A DNA stretch of 11,709 nt from assembly GCA_900770025.1 (NCBI GenBank), contig CAAGIW010000062.1, forward strand, positions 1-11,709. Reading direction: 5' to 3'. Every line of letters starts with the position of its first letter. Position 1 is the stretch's first letter. The notes below the pieces were generated by a model that was not told where the DNA came from, made no database searches, and saw nothing but the letters and a program-made list of their open reading frames with translations. This DNA is from an uncultured Prevotella sp. GTDB taxonomy: Bacteria > Bacteroidota > Bacteroidia > Bacteroidales > Bacteroidaceae. The translations under genes were made by a program, and so were the position numbers. Shown here piece by piece: positions 5,861-11,709 of the stretch.

Positions 5861-7525
5861 ATGGTGGAACACATGGTGAACATACGCTGCAAGAACAACG
5901 GCAAAACGCTGCAGGTGCCGGCAGGAAGCACACTGGAAGAAATCTATGAAATGGCGCAACTGAAGATGGACTTCGGACCAGTGAGCGCCAAGGTGAACAA
6001 CAAGGTGGAGGGCATGACCTATCACGTGTATCATGCCAAGGACGTGGAGTTTTTAGATCTGCACTCCTCATCGGGCATGAGAGCCTATACACGCACCCTG
6101 TTTTTTGTGCTGTGCAGGGCCGTGAACGAGCTGTTTCCCGAGGGCAAGGTGGTGATAGACATCCCCGTGAGCAACGGATATTACTGCGATTTGGACATCG
6201 GAAGGCCCCTCTCGGCATTCGACATCGACCACATCCGAAAGAAGATGCAAGACATCATCAACGCCAAACTGCCGGTGATCAGGCACGAGAGTACCACCGA
6301 AGAGGCCATAGAACGCTTTGCCGAGAGCGGCGAGAAGAGCAAGATAAAGCTGATGAAGAGCCTGGGACGGCTCTACACCGCCTACTATGAGATTGACGGA
6401 TATTACGACTATTACTATGGCACACTGCTGACCAACACGGGCCAACTGCACCTGTTTGGCGTGGAAAAATACTACGACGGACTGCTGCTGCGGCTGCCCA
6501 CCACCGCCCATCCCGACCAGTTGGGCGAGATGATCAGGCAGGACAAGATGTTTGAGATATTCAAAGAGCACCACAAATGGCAAGACATCATAGGACTGAG
6601 AACCGTAGGCGACCTGAACGATGCCATCGACAAAGACATGGTGAAGCCGCTCATCAACGTGTCGGAAGCGCTGCAAGAGAACAAGATAGTGCGCATTGCC
6701 GAAGACATCTGCAACCGCAAGGGGGTGAGGATGGTGCTCATTGCAGGTCCATCGTCGAGCGGAAAGACCACCACCTGCAAGCGATTGTCGATACAACTGC
6801 TGGCCTACGGACTGCGACCGGTGGGCATATCGCTCGACGACTACTTTGTGGACAGGGAGAAGACACCCAAGGACGAGAAGGGAGAATATGACTATGAGAG
6901 CCTGTATGCGCTGAACATTCCGCTGCTGAACCAGCAGATGAAGGCCCTGTTTGCAGGCGAAGAGGTGCAGCTGCCGCGCTATAACTTCCAGACAGGGCGC
7001 AGCGAGATGAGCGGCAAACGGCTGAAGCTGAAGGGCAACGAGGTGCTGGTGGTGGAGGGAATACACGCCCTGAACCCCGAACTGACCGCCGATATACCCG
7101 ACGAACAGAAGTACAGGGTGTATGCATCGGCACTGACCACCATCCTGCTCGACGAGCATAACTACATACCCACCACCGACAACCGACTGCTGCGCCGCAT
7201 CATCCGCGACCACAAATACCGCGGAGTGAGCGCTGCCGAGACCATCAAGCGGTGGCCTTCGGTGAGGGCGGGCGAAAACAAGTGGATATTCCCCTACCAG
7301 GAGAACGCCGATGCCATGTTCAACAGTGCCATGCTCTTCGAGCTCTGCGCCATCAAGCAGCAGGCAGAACCCCTGTTGGAACAGGTGCCCGAGAACGCTC
7401 CCGAGCACAGCGAAGCCTATCGTCTGCTGAAGTTTTTGCGCTACATCAAGCCCATCTCCTATGCACAGGTGCCCTCCACCTCGCTGCTCAGAGAGTTTCT
7501 TGGGGGCAGTTCGTTCAAGTATTGA
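5861..7525 (+). CDS. TGS-domain nucleoside kinase-like protein (uridine kinase family fusion)
   Basis: This 554-residue three-part protein is conserved in Bacteroidetes. The N-terminus (about 5-67) is a TGS domain: IRCKNNGKTLQVPAG and VSAKVNNKVEG are characteristic. Residues 70-250 resemble the second additional domain of threonyl-tRNA synthetase. The C-terminus (about 290-480) is a uridine kinase/phosphoribulokinase P-loop domain with Walker A GPSSSGKT (296-303), SLDDYF (324-329), LPRYNF (371-376) and VVEGIHALNP (397-406). By family it should phosphorylate a nucleoside or similar small molecule, but the substrate is not established and the tRNA-synthetase-like half suggests RNA or nucleotide sensing; that is inference. 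The start is uncertain. ATG 5861 or 5873 (MVNIRCKNN) gives the usual length; ATG 5792 would add 23 atypical residues and overlap the likely promoter. It stands 129 bp after AAA2 and probably has its own promoter. Confidence 0.9.
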   Translation: MVEHMVNIRCKNNGKTLQVPAGSTLEEIYEMAQLKMDFGPVSAKVNNKVEGMTYHVYHAKDVEFLDLHSSSGMRAYTRTLFFVLCRAVNELFPEGKVVIDIPVSNGYYCDLDIGRPLSAFDIDHIRKKMQDIINAKLPVIRHESTTEEAIERFAESGEKSKIKLMKSLGRLYTAYYEIDGYYDYYYGTLLTNTGQLHLFGVEKYYDGLLLRLPTTAHPDQLGEMIRQDKMFEIFKEHHKWQDIIGLRTVGDLNDAIDKDMVKPLINVSEALQENKIVRIAEDICNRKGVRMVLIAGPSSSGKTTTCKRLSIQLLAYGLRPVGISLDDYFVDREKTPKDEKGEYDYESLYALNIPLLNQQMKALFAGEEVQLPRYNFQTGRSEMSGKRLKLKGNEVLVVEGIHALNPELTADIPDEQKYRVYASALTTILLDEHNYIPTTDNRLLRRIIRDHKYRGVSAAETIKRWPSVRAGENKWIFPYQENADAMFNSAMLFELCAIKQQAEPLLEQVPENAPEHSEAYRLLKFLRYIKPISYAQVPSTSLLREFLGGSSFKY

Positions 7526-7642
7526 GCCACTGTGCCCTCCAGAATGTAACCTATGGCTTGCAAAACGCACACTGCTGCCCTCATAACCCACAGAGAGTTA
7601 ATAAAAAAACAAAAAAAGGGGCATTTTGTGAGAACATTTGTT

Positions 7643-7672
7643 TTTGCGTTATTCAGATTTTTGCTACCTTTG
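7643..7672 (+). promoter_or_regulatory. Promoter of pckA
   Basis: TTTG at 7643-7646, 18 bases, then TACCTTTG at 7665-7672 fits the Bacteroidetes promoter pattern. Transcription would start near 7679, leaving a leader of about 95 nt before the ATG at 7775. The end of the leader is A-rich (AACATAACAAAACA), as is common ahead of highly expressed Bacteroidetes genes. No known riboswitch is recognisable in the leader. Between 7526 and 7642 I see only the 13-nt repeat relic at 7558-7570 and A-rich sequence. Confidence 0.7.
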
Positions 7673-7774
7673 CGGTGGCTTATCGGGGAGGTTGTGCGCC
7701 GCCGTTGTGTGCCCACACAGTCTGCATCGGAAGCATGAAGAGACATTTAATTTACACTTTAACATAACAAAACA

Positions 7775-9388
7775 ATGGCAAAGTTTGATAAGTCAGTTTT
7801 AGAGAAGTACGGAATCACAGGTACTACTGAGGTAATTTACAACCCCTCATACGAGGTGTTGTTTGAGGAGGAGACCAAGGATTGTCTCACCGGTTTTGAC
7901 AAAGGTCAGGAAACAGAACTTGGCGCTGTGAACGTGATGACAGGTATCTACACCGGTCGTTCGCCCAAAGACAAGTTCATCGTGGATGACGAGAACTCTC
8001 ACGACACCGTATGGTGGACATCAGACGAATATAAGAACGACAACAAGCCCGTGAGCAAGGAGACATGGGCTGCTGTGAAGGAAATAGCCAAGAAGGAGCT
8101 TTCTAACAAGAAACTCTACGTGGTGGACGGCTTCTGCGGTGCCAACAAGGACACCCGCATGGCTGTGCGCTTCATCGTGGAGGTGGCTTGGCAGGCTCAC
8201 TTTGTGAAGAACATGTTCATCCGCCCCTCTGAAGAAGAGCTGAACGAGTTTGAGCCCGACTTCATCGTTTACAACGCATCGAAGGCCAAGGTGGACAACT
8301 ATAAGGAACTGGGTCTGAACTCTGAGACCGCCGTAGTGTTCAATGTGACCAGCCGCGAGCAGGTGATCATCAACACATGGTATGGCGGCGAGATGAAGAA
8401 GGGTATGTTCTCTATGATGAACTACTTCCTGCCGCTGAAGGGAATCGCCTCTATGCACTGCTCGGCCAACTGCGACAAGAACGGCGAGAACACCGCCATC
8501 TTCTTCGGACTCTCTGGCACTGGCAAGACAACCCTTTCTACCGACCCGAAGCGCCTGCTCATTGGTGACGACGAGCACGGATGGGACGACAACGGCGTGT
8601 TCAACTTTGAGGGCGGATGCTATGCCAAGGTGATCAACTTGGACAAGGAAAGCGAGCCCGACATCTACAACGCCATCAAGCGCAACGCACTGCTTGAGAA
8701 CGTGACCGTGGCCGAAGACGGCAAGATAGACTTCGCCGACAAGAGCGTGACCGAGAACACCCGCGTGTCATATCCCATCGATCACATCGAGAACATCGTG
8801 AAGCCCATCTCTCACGCTCCCGCAGCCAAGCAGGTAATCTTCCTCTCTGCCGACGCATTCGGCGTGCTGCCTCCCGTGTCTATCCTCACTCCCGAGCAGA
8901 CCAAATACTACTTCCTCTCTGGCTTCACAGCCAAGTTGGCAGGTACTGAGCGCGGCATCACCGAGCCCACTCCCACATTCTCGGCTTGCTTCGGTCAGGC
9001 CTTCCTCGAACTGCATCCCACCAAGTATGCTGAGGAACTGGTGAAGAAGATGGAGAAGAGCGGTGCCAAGGCTTATCTTGTGAACACCGGTTGGAACGGC
9101 ACAGGCAAGCGCATCTCTATCAAGGACACACGCGGCATCATCGACGCCATCCTCGATGGATCTATCAACAGCGCCCCCACCAAGCAGATACCTCTGTTCG
9201 ACTTCACCGTGCCCACAGAGTTGCCCGGAGTGGATCCTGCCATCCTCGACCCCCGCGACACCTACGACTGCGCTTGCAAGTGGGAAGAGAAGGCCAAAGA
9301 TCTGGCTGGTCGCTTCATCAAGAACTTCGTGAAATACACAGGCAACGAGGCAGGCAAGGCTCTTGTGGCTGCCGGTCCTCAGCTCTGA
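7775..9388 (+). CDS. pckA: Phosphoenolpyruvate carboxykinase (ATP)
   Basis: This cytoplasmic enzyme interconverts oxaloacetate + ATP and PEP + CO2 + ADP. In gut and rumen anaerobes making succinate it often runs in the PEP-carboxylating direction, which is family knowledge rather than something seen here. The 537 residues compare with 540 in E. coli. Active-site motifs are present: TGRSPKDKF (60-68, Arg62), YGGEMKKGMFS (203-213) with the substrate/metal lysines, MHCSAN (227-232) with the metal-binding His228, the P-loop GLSGTGKTTLS (245-255), the kinase-2 motif IGDDEHGW (263-270) with Asp265/266, RVSYPIDHI (330-338) and the adenine-binding NTGWNGTGKR (437-446). It has its own promoter and a strong terminator, so it looks monocistronic. 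Codon use is strongly biased, fitting high expression. Identification is near certain. Confidence 0.98.
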   Translation: MAKFDKSVLEKYGITGTTEVIYNPSYEVLFEEETKDCLTGFDKGQETELGAVNVMTGIYTGRSPKDKFIVDDENSHDTVWWTSDEYKNDNKPVSKETWAAVKEIAKKELSNKKLYVVDGFCGANKDTRMAVRFIVEVAWQAHFVKNMFIRPSEEELNEFEPDFIVYNASKAKVDNYKELGLNSETAVVFNVTSREQVIINTWYGGEMKKGMFSMMNYFLPLKGIASMHCSANCDKNGENTAIFFGLSGTGKTTLSTDPKRLLIGDDEHGWDDNGVFNFEGGCYAKVINLDKESEPDIYNAIKRNALLENVTVAEDGKIDFADKSVTENTRVSYPIDHIENIVKPISHAPAAKQVIFLSADAFGVLPPVSILTPEQTKYYFLSGFTAKLAGTERGITEPTPTFSACFGQAFLELHPTKYAEELVKKMEKSGAKAYLVNTGWNGTGKRISIKDTRGIIDAILDGSINSAPTKQIPLFDFTVPTELPGVDPAILDPRDTYDCACKWEEKAKDLAGRFIKNFVKYTGNEAGKALVAAGPQL

Positions 9389-9410
9389 TAGATATTCACC
9401 TCATACCATT

Positions 9411-9445
9411 CGGGCTGCCTTCCGCAAGGAAAGCAGCCCGTTTTT
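9411..9445 (+). terminator. Rho-independent terminator of pckA
   Basis: CGGGCTGC (9411-9418) pairs with GCAGCCCG (9433-9440). After one C/A mismatch, TTCC (9420-9423) pairs with GGAA (9428-9431) around a GCAA tetraloop of the stable GNRA class. Five T (9441-9445) follow. It begins 23 bases after the pckA stop codon. There is no T-run on the other strand, so it serves pckA and not the convergent surface-protein gene. Confidence 0.92.
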
Positions 9446-9490
9446 CATGCCAGTTCTCTGGCCTTTTCATGCTTGCAGGCAAAGGAGCGC

Positions 9491-11709
9491 CTATCGCCTT
9501 ATCAGCTTGAAGGCTGTTCCGTCGGCCTTTCGCATCAGGTAGATGCCTGGCGTATCAGGCGCAGCCACACGTTTTCCGTCGATGGTATAGCAGCCAGTGA
9601 CGGGAGAAGTGGTGCTGCTACTCTCCACATCCGTGATGCCATCGGTGCGCGTCGGGTTGATGCTGACGGCATAGAGTTTCACGCAGTTCTCTCCTTCGGC
9701 GGCAAGGGCCTTTGCCCTGGCTAACGACGGAGTCGATGCAGGGGCAGCGGTGTCAACACCATATATATATATATATGTGTCGGCCGCCACGCTGTAATCC
9801 ACACGCACCTCGCCCTTCTCGCTCATGGTGAAGAACTGCGGTTCGCCCTCGCCAATCTTCACGGCCATCTGTCGCGAGCCTATGGTGCGGCAATCCACGC
9901 TCATGGTACCCTCGCCGGCCGCCACCATCACCACAAGTCCGTTGAAGCGGTTGCTGAGGTCGGTAACGCCCGGAGCCATGCCGCCGATAGCCTCAGCCTC
10001 GTCGTCGGTCAGCGACGAGTTGAGCACGATGCTGCCGTCGGTGCTGTCGTAGCCGTCGTCTTCGCCCACGGTGACATACACATCGCCCACCACGGTGTCG
10101 CTGAGGTCGACATCAGAAGCCACATCGGTGAACGAAGTGGCCGACACTTCCTTTGCGGCCTCAATGTTCTCAATGGTGATGATAGTGTTTTGCTTGCCGT
10201 TGTTGCTGCCGTTCCAGATGGCATTGGCACGATAGGCCTCGACGCTTGCTGCCGGCACCTTGATGGTGGGAGTTCCCATGTAGTGCCAGTTCCATTCATA
10301 GGCGATAGGCTCGGCGGCAGTGGCTGTTATGGTGATGTTCTTGTCCTGATTCCAAAAAGTGAATGCATCATAACCTGCCTCTTCGATAGTCGAGGCAATG
10401 TAGAGAGTTTCCACTCCTTTGCAATTGAAGAAAGCATCAGCGCCAACACTTGTCACGCCTTCGGGCAGCGACACCACCTTCAGCGCAGAGCATTCGCGGA
10501 ATGCCGCGCTGCCGATGGTGGTGATATGGAGCGGCCAGTGCAAGCCCGTGAGCGACGAGCAGCCATAGAAAGCATTATCGGAGATGGTGGTGATATTGTC
10601 AGCCAAGCCTACATACTCCAAGTTTGTACAATACTGGAAAACTTCGGGGTCGAGAATCTCCACGCTCTTCGGCAGCGTCACCTCGGTGATATTTGTGTTG
10701 CCGGTATAGAGTCCCTTAGGCAGGCGACGCACTTTCTCGCCAATCACTATGCGCTCAAGGTCGCGCGGACTCACACCGTAGGGGCAATAGCAGTCGATAG
10801 CGTTGTAGGTCACGCTCCACAAGGCATCGCAGCCATAGAATGCATAATCAAGCTTTTCGAGCGATTCGGGCAGAGTGACACGAGCCAATTTCGGGCAATA
10901 GGCAAACGCCCAATGGTAAATCTCCTTCAAGCCCGGCAATTCGGGCAATGAGGTGATTTGGGTGGCATAGAATGCCTCCTCGCCAATCACCTCAAGTGAA
11001 GGCATTGAGGGAAGGGCTGTGATTTTACTGCGGTCGAAAGCTCTGTCACCGATTCGTTTCACTCCCGGCATGTCGGGCAGCGACGTGATTGCGGCTGAGC
11101 TAAACGCATCGTTGCCGATAATCTCAAGCGAAGCAGGGATATTGACAGCCGATATGTTGGTGTAGGCAAACAGCTCGTCGGCAAGCGAGATGGTGCCGTC
11201 TTTGATGGTGTATTCTCCAAGTTTCTCATCGGCAACGCAGTATGCCACCTTGCCGATATAGCGGATTCCGCCTTCAGGCTCAATCTGCTTGATGAAAGGC
11301 GAATCAAAGTCGAAAGCCTTGTAGCCGATTTCGGTTACCGATTCAGGAATCACCGCCTTCTCAAGCACCTGATTGTCGAAAGCACCCTCGCCGATATACT
11401 TCACACCGTCGCCGATGTTGATTTCGCGCAAATCACGGCAGGCGAAAGTGGAGGCTTGGATAGAATCGCCGGGGAAAGGCAGATTGAGCTGCTGCACCAC
11501 AGCACCGGCAAAAGCTCCTCCACCGATTTCCACAGGGTGGTCGATATTGAGCACGCCGAAGGTGATATATCCCGATTCCGGATTATAATTCGTACTATTG
11601 AATGCACCTGCGCCAATCTTTCGGATTGAAGAGGGAAGTCCGTCGAGCATCTTCACCGCTGTACCGCTATAAGCACCTGCCAGCACCTCGGTAACGCCGT
11701 CGTGGATAG
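9491..11709 (-). CDS. BspA-like leucine-rich-repeat surface protein, 5' end outside window
   Basis: 738 residues are visible and the frame stays open to the right edge (…IHDGVTEVLAGAYSG), so the signal peptide and true start are missing. The first ~500 visible residues are LRR_5/BspA-type repeats with the recurring core IG-x-x-AF (IGAGAF, IGEGAF, IGYKAF, IGNDAF, IGDRAF, IGEEAF, IGSAAF, VGADAF and others) alternating with LPxSLExI-like strands. About 230 residues of non-repeat sequence follow, including a beta-rich block ending in TYIYIYGV. The last ~32 residues (CYTIDGKRVA…GIYLMRKADG…KLIRR) resemble the C-terminal sorting-type domain used by the Bacteroidetes type IX secretion system, so export to the cell surface is likely. 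BspA proteins act in adhesion to host matrix or to other bacteria; the ligand here cannot be told. It is convergent with pckA. The in-frame GTG at 11686 is not the real start. Confidence 0.9.
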   Translation of the reverse strand, partial: IHDGVTEVLAGAYSGTAVKMLDGLPSSIRKIGAGAFNSTNYNPESGYITFGVLNIDHPVEIGGGAFAGAVVQQLNLPFPGDSIQASTFACRDLREINIGDGVKYIGEGAFDNQVLEKAVIPESVTEIGYKAFDFDSPFIKQIEPEGGIRYIGKVAYCVADEKLGEYTIKDGTISLADELFAYTNISAVNIPASLEIIGNDAFSSAAITSLPDMPGVKRIGDRAFDRSKITALPSMPSLEVIGEEAFYATQITSLPELPGLKEIYHWAFAYCPKLARVTLPESLEKLDYAFYGCDALWSVTYNAIDCYCPYGVSPRDLERIVIGEKVRRLPKGLYTGNTNITEVTLPKSVEILDPEVFQYCTNLEYVGLADNITTISDNAFYGCSSLTGLHWPLHITTIGSAAFRECSALKVVSLPEGVTSVGADAFFNCKGVETLYIASTIEEAGYDAFTFWNQDKNITITATAAEPIAYEWNWHYMGTPTIKVPAASVEAYRANAIWNGSNNGKQNTIITIENIEAAKEVSATSFTDVASDVDLSDTVVGDVYVTVGEDDGYDSTDGSIVLNSSLTDDEAEAIGGMAPGVTDLSNRFNGLVVMVAAGEGTMSVDCRTIGSRQMAVKIGEGEPQFFTMSEKGEVRVDYSVAADTYIYIYGVDTAAPASTPSLARAKALAAEGENCVKLYAVSINPTRTDGITDVESSSTTSPVTGCYTIDGKRVAAPDTPGIYLMRKADGTAFKLIRR
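9761..9776 (-). repeat. (AT)8 dinucleotide tract inside the LRR gene
   Basis: Eight uninterrupted AT steps encode the alternating Tyr-Ile part of TYIYIYGV near the C-terminus. Gain or loss of one step would shift the frame and remove the sorting-type tail, so the tract could act as a slippage switch. It could equally be just the natural coding of a beta strand. Confidence 0.8.

Noticed and set aside
6068..7591. 507-codon minus-strand frame inside the TGS-kinase gene
   Set aside because: Antisense shadow rich in His, Gln and Val; the plus frame has intact TGS and kinase motifs.
10190..10951. 253-codon plus-strand frame opposite the LRR gene
   Set aside because: Mirror of the leucine-rich repeats; no motif, promoter or family resemblance.

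Overview
The window looks like chromosomal DNA from an anaerobic Bacteroidales bacterium, probably Prevotella-like or a close relative. The reasons are Bacteroidetes-type promoters (TTTG about 19-20 bases before TAnnTTTG) ahead of several genes, almost no Shine-Dalgarno sequences, a BspA-type leucine-rich-repeat surface protein with a sorting-domain-like tail, an ATP-dependent PEP carboxykinase, and a nucleoside-kinase-like gene fused to a TGS domain. The genus is inference; no rRNA or tRNA gene is present to settle it.

Layout, left to right. Positions 1-446 are intergenic. They hold four tandem copies of a 22-bp unit, then GC-rich REP-like palindromes, then a good promoter. Positions 447-2219 encode L-fucose isomerase (fucI, +), followed by two hairpins; the second, with a perfect 16-bp stem, is shared with the convergent gene on the other side. 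Positions 2322-3737 (-) and 4379-5731 (+) are two divergently transcribed AAA+ ATPases, each with a C-terminal PD-(D/E)xK nuclease-like module. The 641 bp between them is packed with repeats and palindromes, plus a possible gene-end remnant. Positions 5861-7525 (+) encode a TGS / ThrRS-like / P-loop kinase fusion. Positions 7775-9388 (+) encode pckA with its own promoter and a textbook terminator. From 9491 to the right edge (-) lies the 3' part of a BspA-like leucine-rich-repeat protein whose 5' end is outside the window.

The genes do not form one operon. fucI (fucose catabolism), pckA (PEP/oxaloacetate interconversion) and the kinase look like separately expressed housekeeping or metabolic genes with strongly biased, GC-rich codon use. 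The ATPase pair looks like an accessory insertion: AAA1 is visibly less GC-rich. Each ATPase gene is preceded by its own repeat structure: a 20-bp palindrome at the AAA1 promoter, and four copies of a 19-bp element filling the mRNA leader of AAA2. The two structures share a short CGATTTGG core. This ATPase-plus-repeat arrangement is the best candidate here for an undescribed system. Its function cannot be read from the sequence.
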